Shown here in pieces: positions 40,567 to 49,061 of a stretch of DNA of 64,000 nucleotides. The position numbers were made by a program, and so were the translations under genes. The stretch covers positions 186,001 through 250,000 of the forward strand of contig NZ_JARXVH010000001.1 of NCBI RefSeq assembly GCF_029892565.1. The letters run 5' to 3'. Under the pieces are notes generated by a model. That model did not search any database, was not told where the DNA came from, and worked only from the letters and a program-made list of their open reading frames with translations. The stretch's first letter is position 1. Every line of letters starts with the position of its first letter. Source of the stretch: Streptomyces pseudovenezuelae. GTDB lineage: Bacteria; Actinomycetota; Actinomycetes; Streptomycetales; Streptomycetaceae.

Positions 40567-42207
40567 TTAGCGCTCCTCCACCTTGCCCGACGCCACTTCC
40601 AAGCGGCGCGTCACGTGGACCGCGTCCAACATGCGGCGGTCGTGGGTGACCAGGAGGAGGGTGCCCTCGTAGGCGTCCAGGGCGGATTCCAGCTGCTCGA
40701 TGGCCGGTAGGTCCAGGTGGTTGGTGGGCTCGTCCAGGACGAGGAGGTTGACGCCTCGGCCCTGGAGGAGGGCCAGGGCCGACCTCGTGCGTTCGCCCGG
40801 GGAAAGGGTTGCCGCCGAGCGCATGACGTGGTGGGCCTTGAGGCCGAACTTGGCCAGGAGGGTGCGTACTTCGGCCGGTTCCGTGTCGGGGACGGCCGCG
40901 CAGAACGCGTCCAGCAGGGACTCCTCGCCGTGGAACAGCTGGCGGGCCTGGTCGACCTCGCCCACCAGGACGCCGGAGCCGAGGGAGGCCGTGCCGGAGT
41001 CCAGCGGGATGCGGCCCAGGAGGGCGCCGAGCAGGGTCGACTTGCCGGCACCGTTCGCTCCGGTCACCGCCACCCGGTCCGCCCAGTCGATCTGCAGGGT
41101 GACCGGGCCGAACGCGAAGTCGCCGCGGCGGATCTCGGCGTCCCGCAGGGTGGCCACGACGGCGCCCGAGCGCGGGGCCGACGCGATCTCCATGCGCAGA
41201 TCCCACTCCTTGCGGGGCTCATCCACGACATCGAGGCGCTCGATCATGCGCTGGGTCTGGCGGGCCTTCGCGGCCTGCTTCTCGCTGGCCTCGCTGCGGA
41301 ACTTGCGGCCGATCTTGTCGTTGTCGTTGTTCGCCTTGCGGCGGGCGTTCTTGACGCCCTTGTCCATCCAGCCGCGCTGCATCTGCGCGCGGTCCTGAAG
41401 GGCCGAGCGCTTGTCGGCGTACTCCTCGAAGTCGTCGCGCGCGTGCCGGCGCGCCACGTCCCGCTCCTCCAGGTAGGCCTCGTAGCCACCGCCGTAGAGG
41501 GTGATCTGCTGCTGGGCCAGGTCGAGTTCGAGGACCTTGGTGACCGTGCGGGTGAGGAACTCGCGGTCGTGGCTGACGACGACGGTGCCGGCGCGCAGGC
41601 CGGAGACGAAGCGTTCGAGGCGCTCCAGGCCGTCCAGGTCGAGGTCGTTGGTGGGCTCGTCGAGGAGGAAGACGTCGTAGCGGGACAGGAGGAGGGAGGC
41701 GAGTCCGGCGCGGGCCGCCTGGCCGCCGGAGAGGGCGGTCATGGGCTGGTCGAGGTCCACGGACAGGCCCAGGGAGTCGGTGACCTCCGCGGCCCGCTCG
41801 TCGAGGTCGGCGCCGCCGAGGTCGAGCCAGCGCTCCAGGCTCGTCGAGTAGGCGTCGTCTGCGCCGGGCGCGCCGTCGACCAGCGCCTGGGTGGCCTCGT
41901 CCATCACCCGCTGGGCCTCGGCGACGCCGGTGCGGCGGGCCAGGAACTCCCGTACCGTCTCGCCGGGCCGGCGCTCCGGCTCCTGCGGGAGGTGCCCGAC
42001 GGTGGCGGTCGGCGGGGAGAGCCTGAGCTCCCCCTCCTCGGGTGCGAGCAGGCCCGCGAGCATCTTGAGCAGGGTGGACTTGCCCGCGCCGTTGGCACCG
42101 ACGAGCCCGATCACGTCGCCGGGCGCGACGACGAGGTCGAGTCCGGCGAAGAGGGAGCGGTCGCCGTGTCCGGCGGCGAGGTTCTTGGCGACGAGGGTGG
42201 CAGTCAT
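40567..42207 (-). CDS. ABC-F family ATPase (ribosome-associated/antibiotic-resistance type)
   Basis: The 546-residue protein has two nucleotide-binding domains and no membrane segments. Walker A is GANGAGKST in both halves. Signatures are LSGGQAARAGLAS and the variant LSPGERTRSALAL, and Walker B sequences are FLLDEPTNDLDL and LVLDEPTNHLDL. A highly charged linker (about 240-320) contains RDFEEYADKRSAL-type coiled coil, as in translation factors that enter the ribosomal E site. ABC-F proteins either tune translation (EttA-like) or protect ribosomes from antibiotics. No biosynthetic cluster is adjacent, so a general or intrinsic resistance role is as likely as self-resistance. Confidence 0.93.
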   Translation of the reverse strand: MTATLVAKNLAAGHGDRSLFAGLDLVVAPGDVIGLVGANGAGKSTLLKMLAGLLAPEEGELRLSPPTATVGHLPQEPERRPGETVREFLARRTGVAEAQRVMDEATQALVDGAPGADDAYSTSLERWLDLGGADLDERAAEVTDSLGLSVDLDQPMTALSGGQAARAGLASLLLSRYDVFLLDEPTNDLDLDGLERLERFVSGLRAGTVVVSHDREFLTRTVTKVLELDLAQQQITLYGGGYEAYLEERDVARRHARDDFEEYADKRSALQDRAQMQRGWMDKGVKNARRKANNDNDKIGRKFRSEASEKQAAKARQTQRMIERLDVVDEPRKEWDLRMEIASAPRSGAVVATLRDAEIRRGDFAFGPVTLQIDWADRVAVTGANGAGKSTLLGALLGRIPLDSGTASLGSGVLVGEVDQARQLFHGEESLLDAFCAAVPDTEPAEVRTLLAKFGLKAHHVMRSAATLSPGERTRSALALLQGRGVNLLVLDEPTNHLDLPAIEQLESALDAYEGTLLLVTHDRRMLDAVHVTRRLEVASGKVEER

Positions 42208-42243
42208 CAGGTCGTCGATCCTAGCGGCCGTATCCGGTCGTCC

Positions 42244-43266
42244 TCAGCGTGCCATCGCCTCCACCAGCACACTCCCGGCCGTCCGCGCCACCACGAAGGA
42301 CTCCCCCTTCACCGCCTTGGCGTCCAGGGCGATGCGGTGGCGGCCCGGTTCGAGGACGCCGTCGAAGACCTCGTGGGCGTGGGCGCGGTAGAGGCGGTCG
42401 AGGCGGTACGCCGTGAGGCTGACCCGGCAGGACGAGGTGACCTCGACGCCCGCCTCGCCGTCGGCGGCCACCAGGCGGGTGAGACGGCGCAGTTCCACCG
42501 GGCTGCGGTCCAGGGCGTGTTCGATCTGGGCGACGAGCAGCGGGACTATCGGGGCCAGGCCGTCGACGTAGGCGACGTCGACGCCGGCCTGCTCGAAGGC
42601 GTGGCGTACGGAGGCACGTTCCTCCTCGGTGACCGCACGGCCGAAGGCGACGGCGCCGTAGCCGCGCAGTTCGTCGGCGTGGACGCCGTTGGTGTCGTGG
42701 GCGATGTCGGCGCCGATGCCGATGATGCGCAGGGCGGCGGCGAGTTTGGCGAGCAGGGCGACGCGGGCGCCGATCAGCAGGACGCGGCGGCGGGTGTTTC
42801 CCGAGCCGCTGTCGAGGAGTGCGCCCAGTACCTCGCGGTACTCGGTGCCGTCGAAGCGGAACGGCCCGATGCCGTGGTAGCCGTTGAGCTCCAGGTCGGC
42901 GTGTTCGTCGGTCTGCCAGGCGAAGTCCCGCCAGATGTAGTCGGCGCCGTCCTTCTCGATGGCCGCGGTGACCGCGCCGCAGGCCAGGTCGGCGCACTCG
43001 GGGCAGCCGTAGATGACGTAACGCCCGTCCGGGAGCGGGGCGTCCGCGTCCAGGAGCAGGCTGCGGACCTGTTCGGTGAAGATCGCGGGTGGGATGTCGG
43101 AGGCCAGTGGTGAGACGGCATCGAGGTCGGAGAGCTGGAACAGCAGCGGACGTCCGTCGACGATGAAGTCCAGGAAGTCCCGGTGAACCTGGTAGTCACC
43201 ATTGACGAGGACTCCACCGGCACGCATCGCCGGTGCCAGGCCGAAGGTCGCGTACTCGGCAGACAT
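42244..43266 (-). CDS. Conserved actinobacterial protein of unknown function (oxidoreductase-annotated type)
   Basis: The 340-residue protein starts at ATG with no convincing ribosome site. A conserved-looking cysteine cluster YGCPECADLACG (C88, C91, C96) precedes AVTAAIEKDGADYIWRDFAWQTD. The middle has a possible dinucleotide-binding strand-loop-helix, RRVLLIGARVALLAKLAAALRIIGIGADIA. The C-terminal part has SSCRVSLTAYRLDRLYRAHAH and ends in a hydrophobic strand. I have seen similar streptomycete proteins labelled oxidoreductase, but the sequence does not prove redox activity. The cysteines could bind zinc. It sits 36 nt upstream of ABC-F on the same strand, divergent from the D-amino-acid oxidase. 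Confidence 0.7.
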   Translation of the reverse strand: MSAEYATFGLAPAMRAGGVLVNGDYQVHRDFLDFIVDGRPLLFQLSDLDAVSPLASDIPPAIFTEQVRSLLLDADAPLPDGRYVIYGCPECADLACGAVTAAIEKDGADYIWRDFAWQTDEHADLELNGYHGIGPFRFDGTEYREVLGALLDSGSGNTRRRVLLIGARVALLAKLAAALRIIGIGADIAHDTNGVHADELRGYGAVAFGRAVTEEERASVRHAFEQAGVDVAYVDGLAPIVPLLVAQIEHALDRSPVELRRLTRLVAADGEAGVEVTSSCRVSLTAYRLDRLYRAHAHEVFDGVLEPGRHRIALDAKAVKGESFVVARTAGSVLVEAMAR

Positions 43267-43332
43267 GCTGTGAGTATTCCCGCACCGACCGCGGTCTGCG
43301 CACGGCATGGGACATTCCGCTACCGTCCCGGG

Positions 43333-44295
43333 ATGGAGAGCGGATCGAACAACGATGTCATCGTGGTCGGCGGCGGTGTCGCGGGGCTGACCACGGCGGT
43401 CGTCCTCGCCGAACGCGGGATACGGGTGCGGGTCTGGTCCAGGGATCCCGCCGAGCGCACGACCTCGGCCGTTGCCGGGGCGCTCTGGTGGCCCTACCGG
43501 ATCGAACCGGAGGCGCGCGCCGGGGCGTGGGCGCTGCGATCCCTCGGCGTGTACGAGGAGTTGGCGGAGCGGCCCGCGGAGACGGGCGTACGCATGGCCG
43601 AGGGCGTACTCGGGGAGACGCGGCTGGACGAGCTCGGGCCGTGGGCGGCCCAGGTACCGGGGCTGCGGGCGGCGACGGGCGAGGAGTACTCGGGGACGGG
43701 GCTGTGGGCGCGGTTGCCGCTCATCGACATGTCGACCCATCTGCCGTGGCTGCTGGGGCGGTTGGTGAAGGCGGGCGGGGTGGTCGAGGAGCGTACGGTG
43801 TCCGGGCTCGCGGAGGCGGACGCGCCGGTGGTGGTCAACTGCTCGGGCCTTGGCGCCCGTGAGTTGGTGCCGGACTCCTCGGTGTATCCCGTGCGGGGGC
43901 AGTTGGTCGTGGTGGAGAACCCCGGGATCCGCACCTGGCTGGTCACCACCGGCGCCGACGGCGAGATGGCGTACTTCTTCCCGCAGCCCGGCCGGCTGCT
44001 GCTCGGCGGCACGGCGGACGAGCACGCCTGGTCCACCGAGCCGGATCCGGCGGTGGCCGAGGCGATCGTACGGCGGTGTGCGGCGCTGCGGCCGGAGATC
44101 GCCGGGGCGCGGGTGCTGGAGCACCGGGTGGGGCTGCGGCCGGCCCGGAACTCGGTCCGCCTTGAGCGTGAAGTCCTCGCGGACGGGCGGGTGTTGGTGC
44201 ACAACTACGGTCACGGCGGGGCGGGTGTGACGGTGGCCTGGGGGTGTGCGGAGGAGGCGGCCGGGCTCGCCTCCTCCACGCGAGCGGCGGGGTGA
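43333..44295 (+). CDS. D-amino-acid oxidase family FAD enzyme
   Basis: The 320-residue flavoprotein begins at ATG after a poor ribosome site (possibly leaderless). The FAD-binding motif is VIVVGGGVAGLTTAVVLAERG. AGALWWPYRIEP matches the conserved segment after the first helix in D-amino-acid oxidases. VNCSGLGARELVPD and SVYPVRGQLVVVENPG follow. The substrate-carboxylate arginine region is GLRPARNSVRLE, and the C-terminal signature is VLVHNYGHGGAGVTVAWGCAEEA, the DAAO pattern. It deaminates D-amino acids oxidatively with H2O2 formation. Its stop codon lies inside the first unit of a 32-bp tandem repeat. Confidence 0.92.
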   Translation: MESGSNNDVIVVGGGVAGLTTAVVLAERGIRVRVWSRDPAERTTSAVAGALWWPYRIEPEARAGAWALRSLGVYEELAERPAETGVRMAEGVLGETRLDELGPWAAQVPGLRAATGEEYSGTGLWARLPLIDMSTHLPWLLGRLVKAGGVVEERTVSGLAEADAPVVVNCSGLGARELVPDSSVYPVRGQLVVVENPGIRTWLVTTGADGEMAYFFPQPGRLLLGGTADEHAWSTEPDPAVAEAIVRRCAALRPEIAGARVLEHRVGLRPARNSVRLEREVLADGRVLVHNYGHGGAGVTVAWGCAEEAAGLASSTRAAG

Positions 44296-44383
44296 ACCGG
44301 GCCGCGTTCCGCCCGAGGGGCGGGTGAGCCGGACGGGGTCACGCCCGAACGGCGGGTGAACCGGGCCCCGTTCGGCCCCGCTC
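44288..44383. repeat. Three imperfect 32-bp tandem repeats between converging genes
   Basis: Units start with TGAACC (44293), TGAGCC (44325) and TGAACC (44357), an exact 32-bp period, and share GGCGGGTGA at each junction. Units 1 and 2 match at about 24 of 32 positions. The array fills the whole gap between the D-amino-acid oxidase and BCCT genes and includes the oxidase stop codon. GC-rich inverted segments inside (CCGCCC / GGGCGG) could terminate transcription. Confidence 0.7.
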
Positions 44384-46082
44384 AGCCGTGGTCGTGGCCC
44401 AGGGGGTCGCCCTCCGTGTCGGTGCCGGGGCCCGGGCCGACCTTGATCTCGAAGTCGCCGTCGTACTTCTTGTGGCCCTCGATCACGGCGAGTTCGACGG
44501 CTTCGGAGCCCATCTCGCCGCGCACGATGACCGGGTCGCGGCGCAGGTCGCGCAGGAGGGCGACGCACATGCCGATCATCACCAGGACGAAGGGCGCGGC
44601 GGCCAGGATGGTGAGGTTCTGCAGGCCGGTGAGGGCGTCGCCCTCGCCGCTGCCGATGAGCAGCATGATGGCGGCGACGCCCCCGGTGACCACGCCCCAG
44701 AACACGACGACGAACCGGCCGGGTTCGAGGGCGCCCTTCTGGGAGAGCGTGCCCATCACGATGGAGGCGGCGTCGGCTCCCGAGACGAAGAAGATGCCGA
44801 CCAGGATCATCACCAGCAGGCTGGTGGCGGTCGCGATGGGGAACTCCTGGAGGACGCCGAAGAGTTGGGCCTCAGGCGTCGACTTTCCGCCCAGCGCGCC
44901 GCCCTCCTTCAGCTTCATCGCCGTACCGCCGAAGACCGCGAACCAGACGAGGCTGACCGTGCTGGGCACGAGGATGACACCGCCGACGAACTGCCGGATG
45001 GTGCGGCCGCGGCTGATCCTGGCGATGAACATGCCGACGAAGGGCGTCCAGGAGATCCACCAGGCCCAGTAGAAGACGGTCCAGCTGCCCAGCCAGTCCG
45101 CGACGCCCTTGCCGCCACTGGCCTCCGTGCGGCCCGCGAGCTGGGGCAGGTCGCCGAGGTAGGCGAAGATCGACGTGGGCAGCAGGTCGAGCACGATGAT
45201 CGTGGGGCCCGCGATGAAGACGAAGACCGCCAGGATCAGGGCGAGCACCATGTTGATGTTGGACAGCCACTGGATGCCCTTCTCCACACCGGAGACCGCC
45301 GAGGCGACGAACGCCAGGGTCAGGACGGCGATGATGGCGACGAGCAGGCCGGTGCTCACGTCGTCCATCCAGTCCAACACCTGGAATCCGGAGCCGATCT
45401 GGAGGGCGCCGAGGCCCAGGGAGGCCGCGGAGCCGAAGACGGTGGCGATGATCGCGAGGATGTCGATGACCCGGCCGACGGCGCCGTTGGCGTGCCGCTC
45501 ACCGATGAGCGGGGTGAAGACCGCGCTGATGGTCTGGCGGCGGCGTTTGCGGAAGGTGCTGTAGGAGATGCCGAGGCCGACCACCGCGTAGATCGCCCAG
45601 GGGTGCAGTGTCCAGTGGAAGAGGGTGGTGGCCATCGCCGTCTGCATGCGCTCGCCGGAGTCGGCGGGGGTGGTGCCGGGCGGCGGCGTCGTGTAGTGCG
45701 CGAGCGGCTCGCTGACGCCGTAGAACATCAGGCCGATGCCCATGCCGGCGCTGAACATCATCGCGACCCAGGACACCGTGCGGAACTCGGGTTCCTCGCC
45801 CTCGGCGCCGAGGTGGATGCGGCCGTAGCGGCTGATCGCCAGCCACAGCGCGAAGGCCACGAAGCACGAGGCGGACAGCATGAAGGCCCAACCGCCGTTG
45901 TGGATCAGCCCGTTGAGCATCGTCGTGGAGACGCTCTCCAGGGAGTCCGTGGCCGCCCAGCCCCAGATCACGAAGGCCACGGTGATGGCGGCGGTGACTC
46001 CGAACACCACCTGGTCGGTGTGGTTGCCGGGAGCGTCCGACGGACCCTCCCGGCCTCCTCCCTGCTGCGGGTCGTCGGTCAT
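44382..46082 (-). CDS. BCCT-family betaine/choline/carnitine transporter
   Basis: The ATG at 46082 (GGAAGG upstream) gives 566 residues. About twelve membrane helices are visible. The glycine-rich GMGIGLMFYGVSEPLAHY segment marks TM5 of BetP/OpuD-type carriers. The substrate-binding signature is WTVFYWAWWISWTPFVGMFIARISRGR, given here in shorter form WTVFYWAWWISWTPF, with the BCCT tryptophan box. It imports glycine betaine or related quaternary amines by Na or H symport, mostly for osmoprotection. A charged C-terminal tail (about 55 residues) may sense osmotic stress as in BetP. The N-terminus is short and Gly/Pro-rich. Confidence 0.95.
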   Translation of the reverse strand: MTDDPQQGGGREGPSDAPGNHTDQVVFGVTAAITVAFVIWGWAATDSLESVSTTMLNGLIHNGGWAFMLSASCFVAFALWLAISRYGRIHLGAEGEEPEFRTVSWVAMMFSAGMGIGLMFYGVSEPLAHYTTPPPGTTPADSGERMQTAMATTLFHWTLHPWAIYAVVGLGISYSTFRKRRRQTISAVFTPLIGERHANGAVGRVIDILAIIATVFGSAASLGLGALQIGSGFQVLDWMDDVSTGLLVAIIAVLTLAFVASAVSGVEKGIQWLSNINMVLALILAVFVFIAGPTIIVLDLLPTSIFAYLGDLPQLAGRTEASGGKGVADWLGSWTVFYWAWWISWTPFVGMFIARISRGRTIRQFVGGVILVPSTVSLVWFAVFGGTAMKLKEGGALGGKSTPEAQLFGVLQEFPIATATSLLVMILVGIFFVSGADAASIVMGTLSQKGALEPGRFVVVFWGVVTGGVAAIMLLIGSGEGDALTGLQNLTILAAAPFVLVMIGMCVALLRDLRRDPVIVRGEMGSEAVELAVIEGHKKYDGDFEIKVGPGPGTDTEGDPLGHDHG

Positions 46083-46196
46083 CGGCGGCACCTTCCCCTG
46101 GGCGTTTTCGGCATATCCGTTGCGCTTTGCCCCAAGGGCCTATCACAGGTGCCGCGGTCCGGGCGGCTCCGGCGCTCGGTCCCGGTCCGAGTCGCG

Positions 46197-46216
46197 GTTT
46201 CAGCTATGCCTGAAAC
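46197..46216. promoter_or_regulatory. Dyad GTTTCAG-N6-CTGAAAC in the BCCT/lectin divergent promoter
   Basis: A 7-bp perfect inverted repeat with a 6-nt spacer lies in the 211-bp space between divergent BCCT and lectin genes, 77 bp before the lectin start. Half-site spacing of 13 bp and AT-richness fit a dimeric repressor operator. The regulator is unknown. Confidence 0.4.
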
Positions 46217-46293
46217 GTCTGGCGGTGCCATGTCAGGCGACCCCACCCTGACCCCAGGACGAGGCCGAACCACTCAGACCCCGGGGGAATCAG

Positions 46294-46776
46294 ATGAGGC
46301 AGAAGAAGTCGCTCAAGGCGATGCTGGCCGCCGTGCTGTGCGCGGGCGCCCTGGTCGCCACGACGGGCACCGCGGACGCCGTGCAGGAGACGGCCGACGG
46401 AGGCACCTCCGTCCTGGTCCTGAACACGTTCCAGAGCCTGGGCACGCTGCGCTGCATGGATGACAGCAGGGAATACGGGTTCCGCACGTACCCCTGCAAC
46501 GGCGGCATCTACCAGAACTGGGACGTCCACGTCTTCAACGACGGCACGCGCCGCTTCCAGAACCAGGCCACGGGACGCTGTCTCTACGACGGCCCGGCCG
46601 GGTTCAGCACGCAGTTCTGCGGCAGCTCCGAGTCCGTGAGCTGGTACATCGTCCGCCATCACGAGGTGCGCCTGACCTTCCGCAACCAGTACACCGGCGA
46701 CTGCATCGACGACAGCGACGACAGCGGTTTCCGCACCACCGGCTGCAACGGCGGCATCTACCAGGACTGGGTCTGA
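46294..46776 (+). CDS. Secreted ricin-type beta-trefoil lectin-like protein
   Basis: The 160-residue protein has a Sec signal peptide (MRQKKSLKAMLAAVLCAGAL, cleavage after TADA near residue 29). The mature part contains internal repeats: RCMDDSREYGFRTYPCNGGIYQNW and DCIDDSDDSGFRTTGCNGGIYQDW share C-x-DDS-x2-GFRT-x2-CNGGIYQ-x-W, shown here as motifs CNGGIYQNW and CNGGIYQDW. The Q-x-W ends are typical of RICIN-fold carbohydrate-binding modules, and paired cysteines suggest disulfides. It probably binds polysaccharide outside the cell. It is the first gene of a three-gene unit with a 28-nt gap to the next. Confidence 0.85.
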   Translation: MRQKKSLKAMLAAVLCAGALVATTGTADAVQETADGGTSVLVLNTFQSLGTLRCMDDSREYGFRTYPCNGGIYQNWDVHVFNDGTRRFQNQATGRCLYDGPAGFSTQFCGSSESVSWYIVRHHEVRLTFRNQYTGDCIDDSDDSGFRTTGCNGGIYQDWV

Positions 46777-46804
46777 CGCCCCACCACACGGAGAAGAGGC
46801 GCAC

Positions 46805-49048
46805 ATGGCCGACGAGATGGTGGAACTCGCGCAGCAGTTCATCAACTCCTACAACGTGTCCGGCATCCCGAAGGTGGAGGTGAACGGGAAGACCAGCTGG
46901 ACGGTGATGTACGCCCTGACCCGGGCGCTCCAGTACGAGCTGGGCATCACCTCGCTCTCGGACACCTTCGGTCCGACGACACTGAGCACGCTCCAGTCCC
47001 GGTTCGGGGCGCAGATCGACGAGCAGACCCGGCGCGACAACGTCTACCGGATCATCCAGTCGGGCCTGTACTGCAAGGGCTACGACGGCGGCGGCATAGA
47101 TGGCACCTATAACGGCAGGACCGCGGCCTCGGTCGCCGAGCTCAAGTCCGACATGGGCGTCGGCGGGGCCTATCCGGGCACCGGGCTCCAGCCGAAGGTG
47201 TTCAAGGCGCTGCTCACGATGGACCCGTACGTCCGGGTGGGCAACGGCACCGAGCAGGTCCGCACGATCCAGCAGTGGCTCAACGGGCGGTACGTCCAGC
47301 GCCGGGAGTTCTTCATCTGCCCGGCCGACGGGAATTTCTCCCGGGACGTGCAGAAGGCGCTGGTCTTCGCCATCCAGTACGAGATCGGCATGAGCGACGA
47401 CGTCGCCAACGGGCGTTTCGGGCCCGGTACTCAGGACGGCGTCAGGACGCAGGCGCTGCTCGGCCTCGCTTCGGCCGACGGCGCCAAGCAGTTCGTGCAC
47501 CTGTTCCAGGCGGCGATGCGGTTCAACGGCTGGGACGTCGCGTTCGACGGCTTCTACTCGGGGTCGCTGCTCAGCACCGTCGTGGACTTCCAGCGGTTCG
47601 CCCAACTGCTGCCCACCACCGGCACCGCGGACTTCCGCACCTGGGCGTCGCTCCTGGTCAGCACCGGCGACCCGAGCCGGGCCGGCACCGCGGCCGACTG
47701 CATCACCGAGATCACCCCGGCCCGCGCCCAGGCGCTGCGCTCCGCCGGATACACCACGGTGGGGCGGTACTTGACCAACGCGAACGTCACGAACCCGAAG
47801 AACAAGAAGATCCAGCCCGGTGAACTCGCCAACATCGTCGCGGGCGGACTCTCCGTCTTCCCCATCTACCAGACCAACGGCGGCGACCCGGAGTACTTCA
47901 ACGCGCAGCAGGGCGCCACGGACGCCCTGGCGGCCCTGGAGGCGGCTCGGGGACACGGCTTCAAGGCCGGCACCATCCTCTACTTCTCCGTCGACTACGA
48001 CGCCGTCGACGAGGAGATCACCAGCCGGGTCATCCCGCACTTCCGCGGCCTGGTCAACCGTATGAACGCCTACGGCAGCGAGTACCGCGTCGGCGTCTAC
48101 GCGCCCCGCAACATCTGCAGCCGGCTCGCCAAGGCCGGTCTGACCGAGGCCAGTTTCGTGTCCGACATGTCGACCGGGTACAGCGGCAACCTGGGCTTCC
48201 CGCTGCCGAAGGACTGGGCCTTCGACCAGATCGCGACGATCACGGTGGGCTCGGGCACCGGGTTCATCGAGATCGACAAGGACGTGGCGTCCGGCCGCGA
48301 CGTCGGGCAGAGCCAGTTCGCGCCCCGGGGGCCGGACACCGCGCTGGACGTGCCCTTCGACATGAGCATGCGCAGCGGCCTGACCTCGGGTCTCGTCAAC
48401 TACATCGTGGCCAACGGCCACGACGACTGGTACCGAGCCCGCAGTGCCGCGGAGTGCATCGCCAAGGTCCTCGACATGGACGCGCTGATCACAGGTCTCG
48501 CCCGCTCCTTCCGGATGCGCAAGTCGCTCATCCAGGCCGTGACCTTCTGGGAGTACCAGGCCGACTTCACCGACGAGGCCGTGGACGTGCTGGTCGAGGC
48601 CTATTACAACTGGAAGGATGCGCAGGCCGCCTGGGAGCAGAGCCCCATCGGGTCACCGCCCACCCCGCCGACCGTGATCAGGGACGACTCCAGCACGGGC
48701 GTCGCCCAGATCTACGGCAGGACCGCGATCAAGGCCCGCAACCACTGCATCGACGCGGACGTGATCTCGGCCCCGATCCAGGACCCGGAGGACTGGCGGG
48801 CCCGCCGGGCGGTCTGGGACCAGCTGCGCAACGACGACGACTACAACGTGAGCACCGTCGCCCTGGTCCACATCCACTCCGCCTTCCTCAAGGGCGTCAC
48901 CGCCGACCGGCTGAGCTACTCCGACGCCGACAACGTCGCGGTGCTCGCCCGCTACAACGGCACCAACGAGGACGCCCAGGAGTACGGCCGCCGAGCGCGC
49001 GACCTCTACAACATCTTCGAGGCCTACAACGCAGTCGTGCGCGGCTGA
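46805..49048 (+). CDS. Large multidomain wall protein: PG-binding-like repeats, DUF1906 domain, lysozyme-like domain
   Basis: The 747-residue protein starts at ATG after GGAGAAGAGG. Residues about 31-67, 79-119, 151-195 and 230-288 look like four peptidoglycan-binding-like repeats; the last contains FYSGSLLSTVVDFQRF and TGTADFRTWASLL. Residues 301-500 match the DUF1906 GH25-like barrel (GYTTVGRYLTN, ILYFSVDYDA, VGVYAPRN, FIEIDKDVAS). Residues 545-747 look lysozyme/transglycosylase-like, with candidate catalytic E583 in AVTFWEYQADF, STGVAQIYGRTA and VAVLARYNGTNEDAQEYGRR. No signal peptide is visible, though both neighbours have one. It probably binds and cuts peptidoglycan. The domain 4 call is by pattern only. 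Confidence 0.78.
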   Translation: MADEMVELAQQFINSYNVSGIPKVEVNGKTSWTVMYALTRALQYELGITSLSDTFGPTTLSTLQSRFGAQIDEQTRRDNVYRIIQSGLYCKGYDGGGIDGTYNGRTAASVAELKSDMGVGGAYPGTGLQPKVFKALLTMDPYVRVGNGTEQVRTIQQWLNGRYVQRREFFICPADGNFSRDVQKALVFAIQYEIGMSDDVANGRFGPGTQDGVRTQALLGLASADGAKQFVHLFQAAMRFNGWDVAFDGFYSGSLLSTVVDFQRFAQLLPTTGTADFRTWASLLVSTGDPSRAGTAADCITEITPARAQALRSAGYTTVGRYLTNANVTNPKNKKIQPGELANIVAGGLSVFPIYQTNGGDPEYFNAQQGATDALAALEAARGHGFKAGTILYFSVDYDAVDEEITSRVIPHFRGLVNRMNAYGSEYRVGVYAPRNICSRLAKAGLTEASFVSDMSTGYSGNLGFPLPKDWAFDQIATITVGSGTGFIEIDKDVASGRDVGQSQFAPRGPDTALDVPFDMSMRSGLTSGLVNYIVANGHDDWYRARSAAECIAKVLDMDALITGLARSFRMRKSLIQAVTFWEYQADFTDEAVDVLVEAYYNWKDAQAAWEQSPIGSPPTPPTVIRDDSSTGVAQIYGRTAIKARNHCIDADVISAPIQDPEDWRARRAVWDQLRNDDDYNVSTVALVHIHSAFLKGVTADRLSYSDADNVAVLARYNGTNEDAQEYGRRARDLYNIFEAYNAVVRG

Positions 49049-49061
49049 AAGGGGAACCGGC

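Noticed and set aside
44388..46463. Long open frame of about 690 codons on the plus strand opposite the BCCT transporter
   Set aside because: It is the antisense shadow of a gene with strong family motifs; composition is Arg/Gly/Asp/His-rich with no domain, as expected from GC-rich antisense frames.
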